The notes under the pieces are model-generated. The model ran no database searches. It was given only the letters and a program-made list of their open reading frames with translations, and was not told the DNA's origin. This document shows, one piece after another, positions 26,139 through 33,668 of a stretch of DNA of 64,000 bases. Where the stretch lies: the NCBI RefSeq assembly GCF_013009345.1, contig NZ_JABELE010000012.1:93665-157664 (forward strand), read 5' to 3'. The stretch is from Acinetobacter geminorum (lineage in GTDB: Bacteria; Pseudomonadota; Gammaproteobacteria; Pseudomonadales; Moraxellaceae). Both the position numbers and the translations under genes were made by a program. Each line of letters starts with the position of its first letter. The first letter of the stretch is position 1.

Positions 26139-27767
26139 TTACTTTTCTTTTAATAACCCTGATAGCGTTATTTTTTGCTTATAGAGTCGCTGTAAAATAA
26201 ATATTTGCTGCTGTGCCTGCTCCACTTTTCCATTATAAGCCAGTAATTTTGCGTATTTACGCAAGTTATATGGAGTAGGTTTATTCTTCACAAAATTTTC
26301 CCATTGATCCAAATTAGCTTCAGATAATAGTGTGTGGGGATTAAGTTCAATCCAACGTAAACGCTGCTCAAACTGCGTTAAAACAAAAATTTTACCGCTT
26401 CCCATAAATTCGGCATTTGGACGCTTATTATTAAAAAGCAAATTACTATTTAAAACATAGACATTATAATCACGTAAAATCGCAATAATAAGCAGTAAAC
26501 TTACACCCCATGATAAGCGAAGAATATGTTTGTTGAGGATAATTCCTTTCAGAACAGGAGTCTGAGCTTGCACAATACCAAGCAGGAACCCGCAAGTAAG
26601 CAAGAAATAAGCATAACGTTGTGGAAACTCTAACATGGCATGAATAAGTACTGTACATACCATCATAATCGCTATGATCGAGATGGCATTTTTAGCTTGT
26701 TGATTTAACCAAATAAACCAGCAAGCAAAGTAGGTAATGATTACAGCACCCAGTGGAATACCATTCCAGATAATTAGATCAAGCAGTACATTATGAGCAC
26801 TGGTAGTCCACTCTCCTGTTGGGAAAGCATGATAAACCGTCATTTGTGCCACACTGGTTTGATTCCAACCATAACCCAACCAAGGGTGCTGCTGTACGGC
26901 AAGCAACATTTGTGACCAGATATTAAAGCGCAAATACCCAGAGCTTGCTCTTTCAACCAAACTACTTGCCTGGGTTACATCAGTACTTGCCCATGCTTCA
27001 ATTAAACTAGTAGCAAACGGCAATACTATGCCTGCCATTACAAAAAAACCAACACACCACAAAAAACCTTGAATAAATCCAAATCTTTTTTGTTTTCCAA
27101 ATTGTTTAACTATCCAGTAGATGAATAAGAATGGAAAAACGATCCATGATGTTCGCGACTGACTCAATGCAATCGTAAACAAAATAATTAGTGCTAGAGG
27201 TAGGAGTAGCCAGACTGTTGCCTTATTTTTTTCATAGAGATATAAACACCCTAACAATCCAACAATTAGGAATGTTGCCATATTATTTGGCTGACCGAAA
27301 TTACCGTAAGGGCGATTACCAATCAGATTGAGCATATAAATAAAATCGGTCTCTAAATTTAACCATTGGCAAATCGCAATAAAGCTTGTGCCGACAGAGA
27401 CTGCTAATACTAAAATACTAAAACCAGAAAAAATTTGGTCGCGCTTTTGTTGATCTAAAGATAGGTTGTAACCAGCCACGACCATAAACCAAAAGCCTAG
27501 TAAATAAAATGCGCTCAGTAAAGCTGTACTTAAATCAAAAACTAAACCAAAGCCCCATTGTATCATTGGTATTAAAGCAAATGGCAACAATAAGAGCTGT
27601 GCTCTAGGAATTTTAATATCTTGCTGAACTAGAGTAGCCAATACACACAACCCAGCCCCAAAAGTACTCACTTCACTTGAGAACATCACCCAAGGACTAT
27701 AATGAAATGGGGATAACCATGCAAAACCCAACAGAATTGCAGCGAGGAATAGGAGGAATACTTGCAT
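26139..27767 (-). CDS. pglL: O-oligosaccharyltransferase, PglL/TfpO (Wzy_C) family
   Basis: An inner-membrane enzyme of 542 residues that moves a lipid-linked glycan onto Ser/Thr of periplasmic proteins. There are about 10-12 hydrophobic helices; a Wzy_C-type region contains the HPWLGYGWNQ motif and, after it, TSAHNVLLDLIIWNGIPLG with the conserved His of the large periplasmic loop. The last 100 residues are soluble. It lies directly after pilA. In Acinetobacter this position holds either the pilin-specific TfpO or the single general PglL; this PilA lacks a C-terminal Ser, which favours the general type. ATG 27767 is chosen because the longer frame starts inside the terminator palindrome. Confidence 0.85.
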   Translation of the reverse strand: MQVFLLFLAAILLGFAWLSPFHYSPWVMFSSEVSTFGAGLCVLATLVQQDIKIPRAQLLLLPFALIPMIQWGFGLVFDLSTALLSAFYLLGFWFMVVAGYNLSLDQQKRDQIFSGFSILVLAVSVGTSFIAICQWLNLETDFIYMLNLIGNRPYGNFGQPNNMATFLIVGLLGCLYLYEKNKATVWLLLPLALIILFTIALSQSRTSWIVFPFLFIYWIVKQFGKQKRFGFIQGFLWCVGFFVMAGIVLPFATSLIEAWASTDVTQASSLVERASSGYLRFNIWSQMLLAVQQHPWLGYGWNQTSVAQMTVYHAFPTGEWTTSAHNVLLDLIIWNGIPLGAVIITYFACWFIWLNQQAKNAISIIAIMMVCTVLIHAMLEFPQRYAYFLLTCGFLLGIVQAQTPVLKGIILNKHILRLSWGVSLLLIIAILRDYNVYVLNSNLLFNNKRPNAEFMGSGKIFVLTQFEQRLRWIELNPHTLLSEANLDQWENFVKNKPTPYNLRKYAKLLAYNGKVEQAQQQIFILQRLYKQKITLSGLLKEK

Positions 27768-27865
27768 AGTGACAGAGGTTAAGAGATAAAACTTAAAAGA
27801 ATTATACCTATAATAAAATATTCTTAGAGTTATATTTTTAGGTAAAATTAAGTTAACAGATTTCC

Positions 27866-27913
27866 AATTTACATAAAAAAGCACCTCTTAAGAGGTGCTT
27901 TTTTATGTAAATT
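27866..27913. terminator. 48-bp perfect palindrome, terminator/attenuator between pilA and pglL
   Basis: The sequence is exactly self-complementary for 24 bases on each side of the centre between 27889 and 27890, with no spacer. The core is GCACCTCTT/AAGAGGTGC flanked by A6/T6. It begins 7 bp after the pilA stop. It should work as a strong terminator in both directions and limit read-through from pilA into pglL. Confidence 0.9.
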
Positions 27914-27920
27914 TTTAATA

Positions 27921-28385
27921 TTAAATTATAGTACAACCCTTTGGTGCGATTGCTGAAGAAATATCTGTTGTTCCTTTAGTAATAGAACACGCCCAGCCAC
28001 CCACATTTGCATTTACTCCAGAAGCTGCAGCTACATCTGCACTACGTGTTAAAGTTAAAACACCACCTGTAATTGTAGCGGAACCTTGTAAAGTACATGT
28101 AATTGTACCAGTAGTTCCATTTGCAGTTACATTAACAGCTGAACAATTATTAGTGGTACTTTTTAAACCAATTGCTGCTGGACTATTATTCACACTGCTA
28201 GCCGTACCTTCAGATAAAGCTAGTTCAAATTGAGTTTTTCCTGGGCTGATTTCCGCTAATGCTGCTGTAATTTGAGAACGAGCAGTATATTTTTGATATT
28301 GCGGAATCGCAATTGCAGCTAAAATACCAATAATGGCAACTACGATCATGAGTTCAATTAATGTAAAACCTTTTTGTGCATTCAT
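27921..28385 (-). CDS. pilA: Major type IV pilin PilA
   Basis: A 154-residue prepilin. Leader MNAQKG is cut before Phe7, giving FTLIELMIVVAIIGILAAIAIPQYQKY with Glu at mature position 5. Four cysteines (81, 97, 133, 151) suggest two disulfides in the head. The C-terminus is GCTII, without the terminal Ser used by TfpO-type transferases. The head is rich in Thr, Asn and Ser, offering internal O-glycosylation sites. PilA forms the fibre for twitching and DNA uptake. AAGG lies 4 bases before the ATG. A sigma-54 promoter and two upstream symmetric sites suggest PilSR control. Confidence 0.95.
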   Translation of the reverse strand: MNAQKGFTLIELMIVVAIIGILAAIAIPQYQKYTARSQITAALAEISPGKTQFELALSEGTASSVNNSPAAIGLKSTTNNCSAVNVTANGTTGTITCTLQGSATITGGVLTLTRSADVAAASGVNANVGGWACSITKGTTDISSAIAPKGCTII

Positions 28386-28447
28386 AGCCTTTTCCCCAAA
28401 GATTGTATGTATGTTTTTATATAAGCTTTTTCAGCTATCAACTATAT

Positions 28448-28464
28448 TGCAGCATCCATGCCAA
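28448..28464 (-). promoter_or_regulatory. Sigma-54 (RpoN) -24/-12 promoter of pilA
   Basis: On the minus strand the sequence TTGGCATGGATGCTGCA has the GG-N10-GC spacing and matches the consensus TGGCAC-N5-TTGC at most positions. It lies 63-79 bases before the pilA ATG. RpoN control of pilA is established in Pseudomonas. Confidence 0.85.
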
Positions 28465-28538
28465 CTCTTATTTTATTTAAAAAACAAATACTTAAATTAA
28501 ATTCAACTATTCTTAAATATCAAATGAGCGTAAGTAAT

Positions 28539-28553
28539 TGACAAAAAATGTCA
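28539..28553. promoter_or_regulatory. Proximal TGACA-N5-TGTCA site upstream of pilA
   Basis: TGACA, five A, TGTCA. The inverted half-sites each contain TGTC on one strand, the core reported for PilR sites in Pseudomonas. The centre is about 90 bp upstream of the -12 region, the usual enhancer distance for a sigma-54 activator. Confidence 0.65.
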
Positions 28554-28661
28554 TATAACTTTTTATAAAAACACCTCACACATTAAAAAAAATAAATTAC
28601 ACAATTCAAAGTTTATATTTATTTATGTGAACAAAATCTCTTTAAAAAATAAACAAGTAGG

Positions 28662-28676
28662 TGACATTTTTTGTCA
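28662..28676. promoter_or_regulatory. Distal TGACA-N5-TGTCA site upstream of pilA
   Basis: TGACA, five T, TGTCA: the reverse complement of the proximal site. It lies 123 bp from it. Two copies with the same architecture in one intergenic region support a real activator-binding array. Confidence 0.65.
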
Positions 28677-28734
28677 GTCACCTTTGAAAACAAAATTATA
28701 AGAATTAGCTAATATAGGAATGTTAAAAAGCGAG

Positions 28735-29295
28735 TTAATTAAGAATAATCGGAGCATTCCCCAATTCATTGGATTGATGAGGCGTGTTTTCGTCATAAAA
28801 CTTTGACAGTACCTCTCCAATTTGTTGTACGCCAATCACTACAGCTTGTTGATATTCTTTTTGTTTAAGCTTCTGTACCATTGCTTCACAAATCTGTTGC
28901 CAGACTTGCTCGTTAGTCGCATTTCGAATGCCACGATCAAATATGATTTCTACTGTTCGTTCACATAAATTTAGGTATAACAATACGCCACTATTTAATG
29001 CAGTATCCCAAACGCCTAGTTCTGCAAATAACTGCTGTGCTCTTAAACGAGTATTCTGTCTATAAGCTTGTGACACTGGAATATGGCCTTCAATTACAAC
29101 CTGTATTTCTCCAACATGCCCATGTTCTGCTTGCTGTACAGCATCTGCAATAGCTTGCTTATCTTGTTTTGAAAAATAACGACTACTAGCAGGTAAATAG
29201 CATAGATGTTTAAACCAACGTTTTATGCTTGGCTCTACAGATTCCTCAATTTTTGGTTGAGTAATAATTTGTGTTGTTTCTGATGTTGTTACCAT
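28735..29295 (-). CDS. TPM-domain protein, cytosolic-looking partner
   Basis: A 186-residue protein with a TPM (YgcG/Psb32-type) domain from about residue 40 to 165, visible in the ADAVQQAEHGHVGEIQVVIEG opening and LLYLNLCERTVEIIFDRGI strand pair. It has no signal peptide and a hydrophilic N-terminus. Its ATG overlaps the end of the Gly-rich TPM gene by 7 bases, so the two are translationally coupled. The biochemical role of these proteins is unsettled; some plant members are phosphatases or photosystem repair factors. Confidence 0.8.
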   Translation of the reverse strand: MVTTSETTQIITQPKIEESVEPSIKRWFKHLCYLPASSRYFSKQDKQAIADAVQQAEHGHVGEIQVVIEGHIPVSQAYRQNTRLRAQQLFAELGVWDTALNSGVLLYLNLCERTVEIIFDRGIRNATNEQVWQQICEAMVQKLKQKEYQQAVVIGVQQIGEVLSKFYDENTPHQSNELGNAPIILN

Positions 29296-30371
29296 GAGCC
29301 TGAAGCACCTCCACCGCCAAAACGGCCTCCGCCGCCACCATAGCCTCCGCCACCTCCGCCGAAGCCTCCTCCGCGTCCGCCACCGCCAGAACCACTTAAA
29401 ATAGCCTGTAAAATAAGTTGGGCAATTGATGTAATGAGTAAAAAGAAAATACCAAAACCAAGTAGTAAGCTAGTGACCAACCCTGCCCCATTTACGAATC
29501 CTGCTACCGCAGCAGCCACACCTGCTGTAGATGCACTAAGCGGACGACCAACAATAAATGATCCCACAACCCCAGCAACAAGAATAAATAAAGCCATTGT
29601 AAGCGTTTTTTGTTTGGCTTGTTGTTCTTCGGCAGCTTGATGTTGGCGTTCTTTTAAATCTTGGGCAGCTTGCTGAGCTACTTCTGGGTCAAGATTTAAA
29701 ATTCTTCCAATTTCATCCAGACCTGCATTTAAACCTTGCGCATATTGGGCTTGTTTAAAATAAGGCGTAATTTGGTTTCGAATAATCCGACTTGCCACAA
29801 TATCCGGCAACACACCTTCTAAACCATAGCCAGTTAGTATTTGTATACGGCGGTCATTTACAGCGACTGCAATGAGTAATCCATTGTCACGTTTAGATGA
29901 TCCTAATTGCCACTTTTCACCAACACGTAATGCATAATCAAAGATATCTTCTTGGCCAGTGGTAGGAACAATAACGACACCAATCTGCGCTTTGCCTTGT
30001 TGGTACAAACTTAGAATTTTTTGATCAAGTTGTTGCTTCTCAGCCTCGCTTAAGATATTGGCTTGATCAATAACAGGCTGGTTTAAAGTTGGCAAACCAC
30101 GAATTGATTCGCCATCAGCCATATCATTCGCAACTTGGACTTGAGGAGCAGGGCTTGAAGCAGCTTGCCCTTCTAGTTTAGTTGCAGTAGCTTGAGTTTG
30201 TTGCTTTTGAATAATTTTGCCAGCAACTATTGCGTCTGCCTCATCGGTAGCAGTTGCAATATTACTTTCACTCCATGCCGTATTCTGAAAAAGAACACCA
30301 CAACAGAGCAAAATTAAGGTCGAAATAAAGACCTTAATTTGCTTTGATTGCAGCAATAGAGTATTTCTCAT
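29289..30371 (-). CDS. Membrane TPM-domain protein, YgcG family, with Gly-rich tail
   Basis: A 360-residue exported protein. Signal peptide to about residue 33, a TPM domain from about 98 to 220 (QANILSEAEKQQLDQKI, then IGVVIVPTTGQEDIFDYALRV and NDRRIQILTGYGLEGVLPD), a coiled Gln/Ala-rich helix, two membrane helices, and a final 34 residues mostly Gly with Phe, Tyr, Arg and Ser, ending in GSW. This is the usual YgcG layout. It follows the LemA gene by 24 bp. Function is not known; a membrane-bound complex with LemA is the usual proposal. Confidence 0.85.
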   Translation of the reverse strand: MRNTLLLQSKQIKVFISTLILLCCGVLFQNTAWSESNIATATDEADAIVAGKIIQKQQTQATATKLEGQAASSPAPQVQVANDMADGESIRGLPTLNQPVIDQANILSEAEKQQLDQKILSLYQQGKAQIGVVIVPTTGQEDIFDYALRVGEKWQLGSSKRDNGLLIAVAVNDRRIQILTGYGLEGVLPDIVASRIIRNQITPYFKQAQYAQGLNAGLDEIGRILNLDPEVAQQAAQDLKERQHQAAEEQQAKQKTLTMALFILVAGVVGSFIVGRPLSASTAGVAAAVAGFVNGAGLVTSLLLGFGIFFLLITSIAQLILQAILSGSGGGGRGGGFGGGGGGYGGGGGRFGGGGASGSW

Positions 30372-30395
30372 ACGGCACTCCTTTGATTTATAAAA

Positions 30396-30986
30396 TTAAT
30401 CAAAAGAAACTTTTGGAGCCTGTTGTGCGGATGCTTCTGCAGAGAAATTGGCTTTTGGATGCATACCAATTACTTTTGCTGTTACTGCCTGTGGGAACTG
30501 ACGCACATATGAGTTATAGTCTTGTACTGTTGTAATGTAACGATTACGTGCAACAGCAATACGGTTTTCCGTACCTTCAAGCTGAACTTGTAATTCTTGG
30601 AATTGAGTATTGGCTTTCAAATCTGGGTAATTTTCCGAAACAGCAATGAGTCGAGATAACGCCCCTGTTAATTGACTTTGAGCCTGTTGATATTTTTCAA
30701 GTAAAGCCGGATCTTCTAAAACTTCCTTATCAACTTTTAAACCTGCAACATTAGAACGTGCCTGAGTTACTTCGGTTAATACTTGCTCTTCGTGCTTAGC
30801 ATAGCCTTTAACAACGTTTACAAGGTTTGGTACCAAATCTGATCGACGTTGATATTGGTTCTGTACTTCAGACCACGCTGCTGTTACAGCCTCATCTTTT
30901 ACTTGTAGAGTGTTATAGCCACATCCCGAAAACAGTAAGGTACTGGCAAGTGTTGTTGCGATTGCAAATTGTTTCAACGTTTTCAT
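30396..30986 (-). CDS. LemA family lipoprotein
   Basis: A protein of 196 residues with a lipobox-like LFSGC (Cys20) and a helical LemA domain: AWSEVQNQYQRRSDLVPNLVNVVKGYAKHE, then LSRLIAVSENYPDLKAN and YNSYVRQFP. LemA genes often precede TPM genes in proteobacteria, as here. The function is unknown. ATG 30986 is preferred to a GTG two codons upstream because GAGGAT lies about 9 bases before it. Confidence 0.88.
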   Translation of the reverse strand: MKTLKQFAIATTLASTLLFSGCGYNTLQVKDEAVTAAWSEVQNQYQRRSDLVPNLVNVVKGYAKHEEQVLTEVTQARSNVAGLKVDKEVLEDPALLEKYQQAQSQLTGALSRLIAVSENYPDLKANTQFQELQVQLEGTENRIAVARNRYITTVQDYNSYVRQFPQAVTAKVIGMHPKANFSAEASAQQAPKVSFD

Positions 30987-31087
30987 CGTCACATTATCCT
31001 CAAGTTTTTCTTTATATTTTTAACCTCTTTACCTGATTGTATGATGAATTAGGCATTATTGTGTTGCTTTTATTTTATTGATTTAAA

Positions 31088-31115
31088 AAAAACCGGATTT
31101 TTAAATCCGGTTATC
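31088..31115 (-). terminator. Terminator of the PF10118-type gene
   Basis: On the minus strand AACCGGATTTAAAAATCCGGTT is a 9-10 bp hairpin followed by T8, just after the stop at 31118. Confidence 0.85.
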
Positions 31116-31117
31116 TA

Positions 31118-32005
31118 TTAGCTCAATCGCTGATCTTTTTCTTGTTCAAAACTTGCCATTTGATATTCTTCTGCTAAAGAGCTTTTCCAATAATTAACCA
31201 TCCTGCCATAATCTTTTTGACTCGGATGAAAGTCTTTTTTGTAATATGCGAAGTATTCAGGCATTAACTGAATCAGCATCTTCATCAGCAAATATAATCC
31301 AAATAAATTACCCCCGATTTTAGGTAAGCTATTCCATTTATCTTGCCAAAATAAACGAGTTGTCCCATAAAAAGCGAGACTCGCAAATCCTGTAGTGACG
31401 CTGCGCATGAGTAAACGACGGATACGATCATCACCATATACATGTTGATAAACATCAAATGCAACCGAACGGTGTTCAATTTCTTCAATCGCATGCCATA
31501 CCCAAAGTTTTAGCGCATCTTCATCTAGGGTTTTTAATAACTCTGGATGTTGTAAGATATATCCCCCAAGTAAAGCAGTGAAATGTTCAAATGCACAGGT
31601 CAACGCCAATTGCAGCTTAGGTGGAATTGTTCTTAAATATTTATCGCGCTCATTTAGCCAATTTTGAAAACTGTCCAGATTATAATCATCACGTCGCCAA
31701 GCTTCATTAAACTCGCCATGTGCTTTGGAATGCATGGCCTCTTGTCCAATAAACGCCGCAATTTGTGCTTGTAGCTGAGGATCTGAGACTTTATCACGCA
31801 CATTACGTACACTATTTACAAAAAATTGCTCACCCACCGGAAACGTTGATGAGAGTGCAGTTAAAAAATGCGACATGAGGGGTGAATTTGCAAAATAGTG
31901 CCGCTTGATCGCCTTTGGATTAAATTCAAGACGACGCACTGTAATACCCAACGCTTTTCGACGATTTAAATATGATTTTTCTGCCGTCATACCTGCGATG
32001 TTCAT
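31118..32005 (-). CDS. Predicted metal-dependent hydrolase (PF10118 family), ferritin-like
   Basis: A soluble helical protein of 295 residues. A likely diiron set is seen: FIGQEAMHSKAHGEFNE near residue 90, CAFEHFTALLG, and WHAIEEIEHRSVAFDVY, giving repeated E..H pairs as in ferritin-like oxygenases. The annotated name in databases is metal-dependent hydrolase; the actual reaction is not known. ATG 32005 has AGTAGGTG upstream and is preferred to a GTG three codons earlier. Confidence 0.75.
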   Translation of the reverse strand: MNIAGMTAEKSYLNRRKALGITVRRLEFNPKAIKRHYFANSPLMSHFLTALSSTFPVGEQFFVNSVRNVRDKVSDPQLQAQIAAFIGQEAMHSKAHGEFNEAWRRDDYNLDSFQNWLNERDKYLRTIPPKLQLALTCAFEHFTALLGGYILQHPELLKTLDEDALKLWVWHAIEEIEHRSVAFDVYQHVYGDDRIRRLLMRSVTTGFASLAFYGTTRLFWQDKWNSLPKIGGNLFGLYLLMKMLIQLMPEYFAYYKKDFHPSQKDYGRMVNYWKSSLAEEYQMASFEQEKDQRLS

Positions 32006-32126
32006 ATTCAACACCTACTGTATTGAAGAAGGAAGTTTCGAGTATGTCGCGAGCTTTAAACGCTAAAAAGGGCAAAAAAGCTTATTATATTTGCCAAAAA
32101 CATCAAAGTGACTAATGGTAGACAAT

Positions 32127-32155
32127 AAAAAGCCCACTTGAAGTAGGCTTTTTTG
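32127..32155 (-). terminator. Terminator of gltBD
   Basis: On the minus strand AAAAAGCCTAC-TTCAA-GTGGGCTTTTT forms a hairpin with one mismatch and a T tail, 20 bp after the gltD stop. Confidence 0.75.
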
Positions 32156-32177
32156 AGTGTTTTAACAAATGTCTTTA

Positions 32178-33599
32178 TTAAACACCAAGATAATCCAAAA
32201 TGCCTTCAGCAGCTTGACGGCCTTCCCAGATCGCAGTAACGACAAGATCTGAGCCACGCACCATATCACCACCAGCAAAGATTTTCGGGTTTGATGTTTG
32301 GAATTTGAATTCTTGCTTTTCAGCTGCGACAACACGGCCTGAACCATCAAGATTGATATTCACATTACCAAACCAGTCTGCTGGGCTTGGGCGAAAACCG
32401 AAAGCAAGTAAAACTGCATCAGCTGGTAATACTTCTTCAGAACCCGGAATTGGCTCAGGGCTACGACGGCCACGACTATCTGGTTCACCCATTTGTGTCG
32501 TTACCACTTTTACGCCTGTCACTTTGCCATTTTCACCAACAATTTCGACTGGTTGACGATTGAATAGGAATTTAACACCCTCTTCGTAGGCATTTTTTAC
32601 TTCTCGTGCAGAGCCTGGCATGTTGCTTTCATCACGGCGGTATGCACAAGTTACATCGTGAGCACCTTGGCGTAAAGAAGTACGGTTACAGTCCATAGCG
32701 GTATCACCACCACCTAGAACAATCACCTTTTTACCATCTAAGCTGATGTATTCACTTGGATCTTTCTCCCAACCTTGGCAACGGTTCACGTTAGAGATTA
32801 AGAAATCAAGTGCATCATAAACACCATCAAGATCTTCACCTGGGAAACCACCTTTCATGTAGGTATAAGTACCCATACCCATGAATACCGCATCATATTC
32901 TGCAAGTAATTCATCAATCGTGATGTCTTTACCAATTTCAGTATTTAAACGGAATTCGATGCCCATACCTGTGAAGATTTCACGGCGGCGTTTCATTACA
33001 TCCTTTTCCATTTTAAATTCTGGAATACCGAATGTAAGTAAGCCACCAATTTCAGGACGCTTATCAAATACAACTGGTTTAACACCACCGCGAGCTAGAA
33101 TATCCGCACAGCCTAAACCTGCTGGACCGGCACCAATAATTGCAACTTTTTTGTCAGTCCATTTTACACCTGACATATCTGGACGCCAGCCTAACGCAAA
33201 GGCTGTGTCATTGATATATTTTTCAGCATTACCAATGGTTACTGCACCAAAACCATCATTTAAGGTACAAGCACCTTCACACAAACGGTCTTGTGGGCAT
33301 ACGCGACCACATACCTCAGGTAATGTGTTGGTTTGATGACAAAGCTCAGCAGCTTGGAAAATTTGGCCTTCAGCGATCAGTTTTAACCAGTTTGGAATGT
33401 AGTTATGTACAGGACATTTCCACTCACAATACGGGTTACCACAGCCTAAACAACGGTGAGTCTGATTAGTGACAGTTTCCGATGTAAAAGGTTTATAAAT
33501 TTCCACAAATTCTGCTTTGCGGACAGTAATATCTTTTTTCTCTGGATCTTGGCGTGGTACATCCAGAAATTGAAAGTCATTATTTAGGCGTTCTGCCAT
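32178..33599 (-). CDS. gltD: Glutamate synthase small (beta) subunit
   Basis: A 473-residue NADPH-oxidising, FAD- and Fe-S-containing partner of GltB. N-terminal cluster cysteines are in RCLGCGNPYCEWKCPVHN and VCGRVCPQDRLCEGACT; FAD-binding GAGPAGLGCAD follows, then the NADPH site VLGGGDTAMDCNRT, and a final GDMVRGSDLVVTA. GGAGAG is 6 bases before the ATG. It lies 69 bp after gltB in one operon. Confidence 0.96.
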   Translation of the reverse strand: MAERLNNDFQFLDVPRQDPEKKDITVRKAEFVEIYKPFTSETVTNQTHRCLGCGNPYCEWKCPVHNYIPNWLKLIAEGQIFQAAELCHQTNTLPEVCGRVCPQDRLCEGACTLNDGFGAVTIGNAEKYINDTAFALGWRPDMSGVKWTDKKVAIIGAGPAGLGCADILARGGVKPVVFDKRPEIGGLLTFGIPEFKMEKDVMKRRREIFTGMGIEFRLNTEIGKDITIDELLAEYDAVFMGMGTYTYMKGGFPGEDLDGVYDALDFLISNVNRCQGWEKDPSEYISLDGKKVIVLGGGDTAMDCNRTSLRQGAHDVTCAYRRDESNMPGSAREVKNAYEEGVKFLFNRQPVEIVGENGKVTGVKVVTTQMGEPDSRGRRSPEPIPGSEEVLPADAVLLAFGFRPSPADWFGNVNINLDGSGRVVAAEKQEFKFQTSNPKIFAGGDMVRGSDLVVTAIWEGRQAAEGILDYLGV

Positions 33600-33668
33600 G
33601 TCTCTCTCCGTGGGTAGGCGCGGATTTCCTTGTTGCCCGCACCTGCCTATGTCTTTGCAGTCGTGGAA

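Larger units (their letters stand above)
28386..28734. other. Long AT-rich control region of pilA
   Basis: These 349 bp contain no gene. They hold the sigma-54 type promoter near the pilA end, two TGACA-N5-TGTCA sites further up, and otherwise very AT-rich DNA with A tracts that could favour bending. The stop of the TPM-domain gene lies at the far end. Confidence 0.7.

Noticed and set aside
29289..29400. GGN-rich repeat tract
   Set aside because: It encodes the Gly-rich tail typical of YgcG proteins, not a DNA repeat element.
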